NCBI GenBank assembly: GCA_018400625.1
Contig: JAGYMJ010000421.1
Span: 1 to 5,338, forward strand
From: Planctomycetota bacterium
GTDB taxonomy: Bacteria; Planctomycetota; Brocadiia; SM23-32
Direction of reading: 5' to 3'
DNA length: 5,338 bases
Position numbers and translations under genes: made by a program. Below the pieces are notes generated by a model that was not told the DNA's origin, searched no databases, and worked only from the letters and a program-made list of their open reading frames with translations. Positions 1 through 5,338 of the stretch are shown here, piece after piece (position 1 is the stretch's first letter; each line of letters starts with the position of its first letter).

Positions 1-1
1 T

Positions 2-32
2 CATTCCACCGGCACAAGGCACGGTGGGGATG
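2..32 (-). repeat. Second, partial copy of the REP-like repeat, inverted relative to the first
   Basis: Read on the minus strand this stretch is CATCC, then CCACCGTGCC, TTGTGCCGGTGG and AATG. It aligns with 3388-3418 of the plus strand at about 26 of 32 columns, with one single-base gap on each side. The core GTGCCnTGTGCCGGTGG agrees at 16 of 17 positions. It has its own stem, CCACCG pairing with CGGTGG around a 10-base loop. Similarity stops on the inner side after CATCC, and on the outer side the window ends, so the outer arms cannot be judged. The two copies face in opposite directions on either side of the DUF4838 gene and the truncated fragment. Confidence 0.55.
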
Positions 33-105
33 TGAAAGAAGGTGCGGCTGGGGATATATTTCCCACTTTTCCAAAACACAACCATTTAATATAAATAAAT
101 TGATA

Positions 106-119
106 AGGTAAGTTTACCT
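106..119. other. Short AT-rich palindrome AGGTAA-gt-TTACCT
   Basis: Two perfect 6-base arms separated by two bases lie in an AT-rich stretch 28 bases after the stop of the truncated gene. The two-base centre is too tight for a good RNA hairpin, and the minus-strand sequence beyond it (TATCAATTTATTTATATT) is AT-rich without a U-run. It could be a protein-binding palindrome for a gene left of the window or a chance occurrence. Nothing else recognisable is seen between it and the repeat at the left edge. Confidence 0.25.
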
Positions 120-146
120 AAAATACTCCCCACTCGACGATTCTGC

Positions 147-659
147 TTAAGGTTCTGACGCGAACCGCAAACTGTACAAATCCGCGTCGGCCATAACAAA
201 ACGCAAGCGCACCGGTTGACCGGATAATCTGCCAATATCGGGGTTCTCGTTCCAACACACCACGTGCTCGATCGTGTCGCCCCATAGGATTTCACTGTCC
301 GAAACATTGAACCCCTCGATCGGCCGTCCGTCGGGATGCTGTATTTCCACGCGGATCGAACCGGCAGCCGATGTGGCAATGTTCAACAACAGGCGGCTTC
401 CGTTGAATCGGATTGTCGGGGTCAGCAATTCTCCGCCGTTGAGCGGGGCGTTGACCGAAACAAAGCCGTCCAGTCGGACGGTGAAACGCCGGGTTCGGCA
501 GTGGGCGCCTTCGTAATACCCTTCCGTTGAATACAACGACCACTCGTTGGGCGCTCCGGGAAGGTCGGACGGGGTTTCGATCAGCCCGTTCCAGATATAA
601 TTGCTTCGGTTCCCCCAGCGTTCGCGGTTGAGCCCGGGCCTTATCAGAGCCTCCCTCAA
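147..659 (-). pseudogene. 5'-truncated remnant: C-terminal domain of a GH32/GH43-like propeller-family protein
   Basis: The reading frame encodes about 170 residues ending at TAA (147-149). Its sequence matches, from memory, only the C-terminal beta-sandwich part of a roughly 450-520 residue family, often annotated as a glycosyl hydrolase family 32-like or hypothetical protein in Planctomycetes and Verrucomicrobia. Recognisable landmarks are REALIRPGLNRERWGNR at the start, RRFTVRLDGFVSVNAP (residues 57-72), GGELLTP (75-81), TSAAGSIRVEIQ (96-107), GRPIEGF (111-117) and the terminal RLRFVMADADLYSLRF (151-166). The N-terminal propeller that would carry any active site is absent. The only start in a sensible place is TTG at 657-659, which overlaps the TGA of the DUF4838 gene. 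No Shine-Dalgarno precedes it, and the first internal ATG is 15 codons from the end. Upstream in the same frame there is only out-of-frame DUF4838 sequence back to a stop near 771. It is most likely a dead remnant. A translationally coupled stand-alone carbohydrate-binding-like domain is the less likely alternative. The family assignment is firmer than the pseudogene call. Confidence 0.75.
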
Positions 660-3169
660 TCGCGCGTATACATCTCGGCGAATTTGTAAACATTGTGGAG
701 ATTTTTGTCGCCCGTTGGCGAATAGGCCGATACTTCCCTCTCTCCGTCTCTGATCCGGATACGCCCGACGTTAAAATACCAGGGATGAGCCCGGGAACGC
801 ACATGTGACGGGGCACGTCCCACGACATAATGATACGGGTCCATCCCCCCCTCCTGTTCTCCTAAAACAGGTATGCACACCTCGACCGACCAGTAATCCT
901 CCCCTTTATATGTCGCTACCTCGGCATTGGACATCCAGCGATGCTGATTGTTTTCATCGGCCCCCATATCCATGTCAAGTAGATTACCCGCCGGATTGAC
1001 CGCCAGTCTGTAATAGGAATGATAGCTTGTTTCAAGCAATATTTCCACATGGTCACCTTCCAGTATGGCGGTATCTCCATCCTCTCTGGTGGTGATATTG
1101 AGCGGTTCCTCCATATCCTCATAACACCGCAAACCAAAATATATCTTCCCCTCATACCATCGCGTCCAAAAAACTGTCCGATACTCCGGCTTGTTGCCGC
1201 TGGCTGAGTCACGGAGCGCACCTCCGCTGCGCCATGCCGTCCAGAACGGCTCATCGATTCGGCCGTCGAGCACGAAAGTGTCCCGCGAATCCCCCCATTT
1301 TCCGCCCCGCTTGTTGAGGGTTGCAGAGTAAACCGGCACATCATCTCTTTTCTCCGCCATAGCAACATCATCGCGCAGTTCCTCAATCGGCTGGAGTTCA
1401 CTCAGAATCAGCTCGATACGCTCGCCATAAACCGTATCTCCGGCAACATCTTTGGCCTCATGGAGAAGTTCCACAAATTCAAGGCGCTTCTGCACATCAA
1501 TGAAACCGGCCCGCGGTCTCCGATCTCTTTGATAATTGGCTTCGGCATACTCAAAAGCCTCACGCACAGCCGCACTCGCCGGCCCGTAGAATTTCTCGTA
1601 ATACTCATCCAGCAGCACTTCCAGGTCCTGATCGGCGTCCCACAAGAAGCGGGCATTGACATATATGGTCAGGTGATCCAGTCCCGGTGCGGTACGGAAA
1701 GTTTTACCGGGCTGCCCAAAATTTGACCGGGCCTGTTCGTTCCAGTCACCGAGCGATATACCTTTCATTTCTCTCAGGTCACGCGCCATAGCATGCGGAT
1801 GTATGATAGGAAAAACCACAGGGTGCGATCCGCCGGAATAGCGGTTGTTTTCGTTCCTGATGATGCGGCCGGGCGCCAATTTTTCTTTCCAGCCTTGTAT
1901 TAATTCCCAATATTCGGCCCAGGCCTCATCATCGTCAAATCGTGGACGGCCCACGTTACAGATAAAAACTGCTACGTTAGGACTGAATTGGTCAACATTT
2001 TCAGGAGGTTTTCTGTACTGGGCATAGGCCCCTCCCGTGATCAGATGATCGGGATGCGTCTCGTACACCTCGCGCGCCACACGGTCGATGAAGCCCCAGA
2101 CCAGCTCGGAATTCGACTTCCCTTCACACAACTCACACTCGCAGCGCCGCAATCCATCCTGAGGCCAGAGCGAGACCGCCGGTTCGTCATAAATGTCAAA
2201 AACGGCCCGTGCAAATTTCACCGCTTCACGGGTCAGTCCCTCGGAAGAAAAACAGGCATGGCCGGTGCCGCGGGTCTCGGTATCCCGTTGACCACCTCGC
2301 AGCGCGAAAAATTCGGGGTTTTCTTCCTGCATCTTCTCATGCCCCAGAATAAGGCGCATGCCATGCACGTGCATGCCCGCCCCCAGCACCTCGTAGCCGG
2401 AATTCATCCCAAGGCGCAGTTCCCACATGACTTCTTCCGGCTGGTAGGCAAAAAAAGCACCATGCCAAAAGCGAAGCGGGTAATCAGGTTTTACTGTCTC
2501 GTTCAGTTCGGGCAGGCGAATAGAATCCATTTCCGGTACGACTTTCCCCAACTCTCCGGGCATGTACCACCGCACCCCGAGATGCCGCAGGAATTCGGAC
2601 ACGGCATTAAAAGAACCGCCGCTGTCGTGCGCCCAGGTCAAGCGATGGCGGGAGCGCCACACGCTTCTCATGGGACTGATCCAACGGCCGCCGGCCTTCT
2701 CCTCCCACTCCTCCTGCACGGCGTCTTGCTGCGACCTGCGACGTGCCCACGGTTCATTCGGCACATAATCCCGATCATGTCCCAGCAAAGCGAGCCAATT
2801 CTCACCTGAGATCATCTTAAACGCGCCATATTCCAGCCCTTCAGCCGAAATCCCCAATTCATCCGTGAATTCACTCTCGCCAATGTAGATGTTCACGGGG
2901 TAATCTTCTTGCGTCTCGGTGCCTATAGAGAATTCCGTACCCGAGATCTTTTTGATATAATCCCGCAGCTCCTCGGCGGCCAGTTGTGTACGGCGGGGCG
3001 GGTCACTGCTGATGATGATTTGGGCTCTTGCCCGTCCGTTTTCCACAATCATCGGTGGTTCCATGCTTTCCTGGCCGTCTGAAACGGGCGGAAGGAATAT
3101 GGAAAGCATAACAGCCAGAGTTAAGGCCGAAAAAGTCCTATTGGTTACTATCGATAATAAACCTTTCAT
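656..3169 (-). CDS. Exported DUF4838 domain protein with C-terminal CBM9-like domain, putative polysaccharide-active enzyme
   Basis: This is a complete gene of 837 residues with an ATG start at 3167-3169 and a TGA stop at 656-658. Residues 1-33 form a Sec-type signal peptide: basic MKG..R, hydrophobic core FSALTLAVMLSIFL, and no lipobox cysteine. Residues 40-220 resemble the N-terminal alpha-glucuronidase (GH67-like) domain seen in this family, with AAEELRDYIKKISG (64-77) and FLRHLGVRWYMPGE (193-206). Residues 230-530 are the DUF4838 core. It includes HVHGMR (267-272), FSSEG (307-311), SLWPQDG (333-339) and a closely spaced cysteine cluster at C343, C345 and C348. Residues 630-790 look like a CBM9-like sandwich, starting DTFVLDGRIDEPFW and including GDHVEILLE (705-713). 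The C-terminus AYSPTGDKNLHNVYKFAEMY is a normal family ending. The substrate of DUF4838 proteins is, to my knowledge, not established. Action on uronic-acid-containing oligosaccharides is inferred from the domain makeup and the neighbouring rhamnogalacturonan lyase. The 296-base gap upstream suggests transcription separate from the lyase gene. Confidence 0.93.
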   Translation of the reverse strand: MKGLLSIVTNRTFSALTLAVMLSIFLPPVSDGQESMEPPMIVENGRARAQIIISSDPPRRTQLAAEELRDYIKKISGTEFSIGTETQEDYPVNIYIGESEFTDELGISAEGLEYGAFKMISGENWLALLGHDRDYVPNEPWARRRSQQDAVQEEWEEKAGGRWISPMRSVWRSRHRLTWAHDSGGSFNAVSEFLRHLGVRWYMPGELGKVVPEMDSIRLPELNETVKPDYPLRFWHGAFFAYQPEEVMWELRLGMNSGYEVLGAGMHVHGMRLILGHEKMQEENPEFFALRGGQRDTETRGTGHACFSSEGLTREAVKFARAVFDIYDEPAVSLWPQDGLRRCECELCEGKSNSELVWGFIDRVAREVYETHPDHLITGGAYAQYRKPPENVDQFSPNVAVFICNVGRPRFDDDEAWAEYWELIQGWKEKLAPGRIIRNENNRYSGGSHPVVFPIIHPHAMARDLREMKGISLGDWNEQARSNFGQPGKTFRTAPGLDHLTIYVNARFLWDADQDLEVLLDEYYEKFYGPASAAVREAFEYAEANYQRDRRPRAGFIDVQKRLEFVELLHEAKDVAGDTVYGERIELILSELQPIEELRDDVAMAEKRDDVPVYSATLNKRGGKWGDSRDTFVLDGRIDEPFWTAWRSGGALRDSASGNKPEYRTVFWTRWYEGKIYFGLRCYEDMEEPLNITTREDGDTAILEGDHVEILLETSYHSYYRLAVNPAGNLLDMDMGADENNQHRWMSNAEVATYKGEDYWSVEVCIPVLGEQEGGMDPYHYVVGRAPSHVRSRAHPWYFNVGRIRIRDGEREVSAYSPTGDKNLHNVYKFAEMYTRD

Positions 3170-3178
3170 GAGATTTTT

Positions 3179-3183
3179 CTCCT
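3179..3183 (-). promoter_or_regulatory. Shine-Dalgarno of the DUF4838 gene
   Basis: On the minus strand AGGAG lies 9 bases before the ATG at 3167-3169, followed by the A-rich spacer AAAAATCTC. It supports this start, which is also the one that gives a complete signal peptide. Confidence 0.75.
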
Positions 3184-3253
3184 GATTGACGACGGTAAAA
3201 ATAATTTGTCATTTCATCTTTTTGATATTTATGCTGTTACTTTATGAGAATGT

Positions 3254-3282
3254 ATTGTATCAAAGATGCCGTGCGAGCGCAA
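3254..3282 (-). promoter_or_regulatory. Candidate sigma70-type promoter for the DUF4838 gene
   Basis: Read on the minus strand, TTGCGC (3277-3282) is followed after exactly 17 bases by TACAAT (3254-3259). A TG one base before the -10 makes it an extended -10 (TGATACAAT). The -10 matches the consensus at 5 of 6 positions and the -35 at only 3 of 6. Transcription would begin near 3247 and give a leader of about 75 AT-rich bases before the start codon. The alternative Bacteroidota-type TAnnTTTG element was sought and only the imperfect CATCTTTG was seen, so this call relies on sigma70 rules that may not hold if the host is a Bacteroidota. Confidence 0.35.
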
Positions 3283-3370
3283 AGCGTGAACTGGAGTTTT
3301 CGGTTTCAACTCAATCGACGCCACGCTAAAAGCTTCGTGCCTCCCGGCTCGGTATATATAAAGGTCAATA

Positions 3371-3435
3371 TTCAGTGAACCACGTGGCATCCTACGGTGC
3401 CGTGTGCCGGTGGTGATGCTGCGGGGTTCACTGAA
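3371..3435 (+). repeat. 65-base near-perfect hairpin, REP-like repeat copy
   Basis: The arms TTCAGTGAACC (3371-3381) and GGTTCACTGAA (3425-3435) are perfect inverted repeats. The pairing continues in register inward to 3391/3415, giving a 21-pair stem with one A-G mismatch (3382/3424) and two G-T pairs (3386/3420, 3385/3421). A 6-pair upper stem can form between 3395-3400 and 3404-3409. The central 3388-3418 closely matches minus-strand positions 2-32 of this window, including 16 of 17 bases of GTGCCnTGTGCCGGTGG. The element lies in the gap between the lyase and DUF4838 genes, so it fits an interspersed extragenic palindrome. It could also serve as a transcription terminator or mRNA 3' stabiliser for the lyase gene. 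The strand is given as + because its mispairs are G-U compatible only in that sense. Confidence 0.75.
3371..3435 (-). terminator. Possible terminator or 3'-end hairpin of the lyase gene
   Basis: The same hairpin begins 30 bases after the lyase stop codon, so any lyase transcript would end in it or pass through it. In the minus-strand RNA the stem keeps its 11 perfect outer pairs, but the inner G-U pairs become A-C mismatches. The sequence after the stem (TATTGACCTTTATATATA) is AT-rich without a true U-run, so intrinsic termination is uncertain. A role in protecting the mRNA 3' end is equally possible. Confidence 0.3.
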
Positions 3436-3465
3436 GACTTACAGTGGAAAACTGAATGATCGCGC

Positions 3466-5338
3466 TCATGGCTCTTCCGGACGCCACGGTGCGAAATATT
3501 CCTCCAGTTCGGCGGCATCATATTCATCCTGCCACGAAGGCCGCGGCAGGTAAGGACCCCGGGGTTGTTCCGGGCGGGACTGTTCGTTGGCCGCCTCGAA
3601 ACGCGCCCATATCCGGGGGAAAAGGTCCGGCTCCTCGCCGATGGCGGCCATTGCGGTGGGCAGATTGACCATGTAGAACCAGCAAACCGGCACCTGACGC
3701 GAGAGCCTGGCCGTCTCCCCGGTCCAGTGCTTTGGGTCCGGCAAAACCATCCTGAAGGCGTCGCGCGGTCCGGTTCCAGGCAATGACATGTCGGCCACGA
3801 TCAATTCACGAAAACGGTCGTCCTCCTGGTCATGCAATGCCGCAAATCCTGCCAGCAGCCCCAGCGATGCCGATCCCTGCTGCAGGCTGTCGCCCGGCTG
3901 CAGTGTCGCCCGGGCGCTGCGCACCAGAGCGTCACGCAGTTTTTCGTCGCCGGTGGCCTGATAATACTCGATCATACCATGCAGGGCGCCGAAATTGTGG
4001 AAGAACATCCTTCGGGTGTTCACACCGCTCGACAAATCTGTAATTCGGCCTTCATCATCAAGCAGCCGGAAATCGGGGTAACTCCATAATCCCTCGGGGA
4101 TGATCATCGTATGCAGGTAGTCCCGGATCAAATCGCCGAAAACCGGGTCGCCTGTCATCTCCCAGCGGGTGAAAAGACCGTAAATTCGTGCGTTATGGTC
4201 GGCCCGCCGGGGAGTTCTGCGCTTCCCGGGGATGTAATCGTCGCTCACTTTGATCATGACATCACGACTGCGGCCTTCTCCGGTCAGATAGTAATGCAGG
4301 CGGTATTCGGCAAAGGTCACCTGCCGTTCCTCATGATTGCCGTCGCTCCAGTGCTGAACCCCGTGGCGTGTGCCCAGGCCGAAAAAGCGTCCGGAATGCC
4401 GTGTGACAACATCGCGCGCATGCCTGGCCAGTGCCTCGCCGGCGAAGAACACGTCGCGGCGTCCGGTGCGCAGGTATTCCTGCTGGAAATACAGCCCCGG
4501 CAGCCCCTCGGTATTTGTCCAGCCCCAGCGCCCGTTGTCGAAGAGCCAATCCTGCTGGGGATAATAGTCGCGAATGAGCTCGCCGTAGTCCCGGAAACCT
4601 CCGCGTTCGTCGGGCGGTGTTTCCAGGTAGGTTTTCAGGTTTTCAGGTGCGATTTTCCATCCGTATCCGCCGCCACGGAACCGGTGCTGGAAATCACCGT
4701 AATTCCACATGCCGTACCAGTTCCAATATCGCTGGTGGAACAACCAGAAATCGGTGAAGTTTTCCAGGTTTTCCGCAATATTCGGGAACTGCTCAATGTC
4801 CGGCAATGGAACGGTGATGCCGGCCTTGCGATAGCGTTTATAGCCGGAATAGATGAGAGGGGGGCGCTGGAAATCAGCATTTACGGCATCCACGGTATGG
4901 TTTGCCGTCTCGCCCGCATGGAACGAGAGCAAGAGTTCATGCGTGCGGGCGGTCCCGGCGAACGGATCGTTTGGCGCCCCCTCGCCTCCATAGTAATGCG
5001 TTGACACCCAGTGGTTATCCCTGCCGGCGCTTTCACCCTGCGCCCGGTGAGGATAGTCCGAATAGCGCCGCACATCCATCAGCCGCGAGCCGGCCGGCCA
5101 CAGCCATGCCGTCATGTCACCGGTGTCGTCCGAAAAGGACAAAGCCTTCGGATAAGCCTGCCACATCTCGCGCAGCGCCACCGTCATACCACGCTCCGGA
5201 CCGCTGACATCCAGCCATCCGCGCGATCGGCGTCTTTCTTCCACGCTGCGGATCCCCTCGGAGTCTTTCCGAAAAAATCGGTAGTGCATCGGGCTGTCCT
5301 GACGCAATCCGGTATATCCACCGGCGGCCGGCAGCGTC
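3466..5338 (-). CDS. PL26/YetA-like exo-rhamnogalacturonan lyase family protein, 5'-incomplete
   Basis: The frame is open to the right edge of the window (reading TLPAAGGYTGLRQDSPMHYR into the main sequence) and stops at TGA 3466-3468. The true start therefore lies outside, and the TTG at 5305-5307 is an internal leucine. About 623 residues are visible. Family members (B. subtilis YetA, Penicillium chrysogenum PcRGLX, PL26) are about 850-900 residues, so roughly 250 N-terminal residues, including any signal peptide, are missing. Landmarks, numbered from that TTG, are GWLDVSGPERGMTVALREMW (30-49), WPAGSRLMDVRRY (70-82), TARTHELLLSFHAG (119-132), RYWNWYGMWNYGDFQHRFRG (193-212), FGLGTRHGVQHWSDGNHEER (309-328) and ARIYGLFTRWEMTGD (373-387). 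The aromatic- and His/Asp-rich blocks are where substrate binding is expected in the (alpha/alpha)-barrel. PL26 enzymes release unsaturated galacturonosyl-rhamnose from rhamnogalacturonan I by beta-elimination; I infer the same reaction here. The last 40 residues are a proline- and acid-rich tail. Assignment rests on remembered family motifs. Confidence 0.88.
   Translation of the reverse strand, partial: TLPAAGGYTGLRQDSPMHYRFFRKDSEGIRSVEERRRSRGWLDVSGPERGMTVALREMWQAYPKALSFSDDTGDMTAWLWPAGSRLMDVRRYSDYPHRAQGESAGRDNHWVSTHYYGGEGAPNDPFAGTARTHELLLSFHAGETANHTVDAVNADFQRPPLIYSGYKRYRKAGITVPLPDIEQFPNIAENLENFTDFWLFHQRYWNWYGMWNYGDFQHRFRGGGYGWKIAPENLKTYLETPPDERGGFRDYGELIRDYYPQQDWLFDNGRWGWTNTEGLPGLYFQQEYLRTGRRDVFFAGEALARHARDVVTRHSGRFFGLGTRHGVQHWSDGNHEERQVTFAEYRLHYYLTGEGRSRDVMIKVSDDYIPGKRRTPRRADHNARIYGLFTRWEMTGDPVFGDLIRDYLHTMIIPEGLWSYPDFRLLDDEGRITDLSSGVNTRRMFFHNFGALHGMIEYYQATGDEKLRDALVRSARATLQPGDSLQQGSASLGLLAGFAALHDQEDDRFRELIVADMSLPGTGPRDAFRMVLPDPKHWTGETARLSRQVPVCWFYMVNLPTAMAAIGEEPDLFPRIWARFEAANEQSRPEQPRGPYLPRPSWQDEYDAAELEEYFAPWRPEEP

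Noticed and set aside
106..119. Palindrome after the truncated gene as an intrinsic terminator
   Set aside because: The AT-rich 6-base arms with a 2-base centre form a weak RNA hairpin, and no U-run follows on the minus strand.
656..662. TTGA stop/start overlap as evidence for translational coupling of an intact small gene
   Set aside because: No Shine-Dalgarno lies at a suitable distance before the TTG, there is no ATG or GTG nearby, and the encoded piece begins in the middle of a known longer family. A remnant is the simpler explanation.
292..828. Minus-strand open frame of 178 codons spanning the DUF4838 end and the truncated gene
   Set aside because: It is out of frame with both recognisable proteins, and its arginine-rich translation shows no family resemblance. 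It does not provide the missing N-terminus of the fragment.
1988..2809. Plus-strand open frame of 273 codons antisense to the DUF4838 gene
   Set aside because: The opposite strand encodes conserved DUF4838 motifs across the entire stretch, and the antisense translation is rich in H, P and R without domain signals.
3170..3465. Small coding gene, tRNA or riboswitch in the gap between the two large genes
   Set aside because: No open frame with a Shine-Dalgarno, no cloverleaf and no recognised riboswitch core was seen. The content is explained by the hairpin repeat, a promoter and AT-rich leader sequence.
4111..5004. Plus-strand open frame of 297 codons antisense to the lyase gene
   Set aside because: It lies wholly inside a clearly recognisable PL26-like coding region on the other strand. 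Its translation shows no familiar motif, and long antisense frames are common opposite GC-rich genes.
5305..5307. TTG as the start codon of the lyase gene
   Set aside because: The frame stays open from here to the window edge, and the known family needs roughly 250 more N-terminal residues. The gene is therefore cut by the window, not started here.

Overview
The window carries three protein-coding stretches, all on the minus strand. They look like part of a plant or algal polysaccharide (probably pectin) degradation locus of a free-living heterotrophic bacterium. From right to left these are a 5'-incomplete PL26/YetA-like exo-rhamnogalacturonan lyase gene (3466-5338), a complete exported DUF4838 protein of 837 residues (656-3169), and a 170-residue piece (147-659). 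The piece matches only the C-terminal end of a larger glycoside-hydrolase-like (GH32/GH43 propeller type) protein. This combination is typical of Planctomycetota, Verrucomicrobiota/Lentisphaerota/Kiritimatiellota and some Bacteroidota-Balneolota lineages. The sequence alone does not decide between them. Base composition is moderate to high GC, and hand-counted lines are GC-richer in the lyase gene than in the DUF4838 gene.

Layout. Positions 1-146 are non-coding. They hold one copy of a short repeat at the left edge, followed by an AT-rich stretch with a small palindrome. Positions 147-659 hold the truncated gene. Its homology begins at the very codon that overlaps the stop of the DUF4838 gene, so it looks like a deletion or recombination scar rather than an intact gene. 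The DUF4838 gene has its own Shine-Dalgarno and a plausible promoter in the 296-base gap at 3170-3465. The same gap holds a strong 65-base hairpin whose central part matches the repeat at the left edge of the window in inverted orientation. The lyase gene ends 30 bases before that hairpin and runs off the right edge.

How they may work together: PL26 enzymes cleave rhamnogalacturonan I by beta-elimination. DUF4838 proteins are uncharacterised but combine an alpha-glucuronidase-like N-terminal region with a CBM9-like C-terminal region, so a role on acidic or decorated oligosaccharides is a reasonable inference. No transporter, SusC/SusD pair, sulfatase or regulator is visible here. The most noteworthy points are the decapitated gene at the exact end of DUF4838, and the pair of REP-like repeats lying on both sides of the DUF4838/fragment unit.
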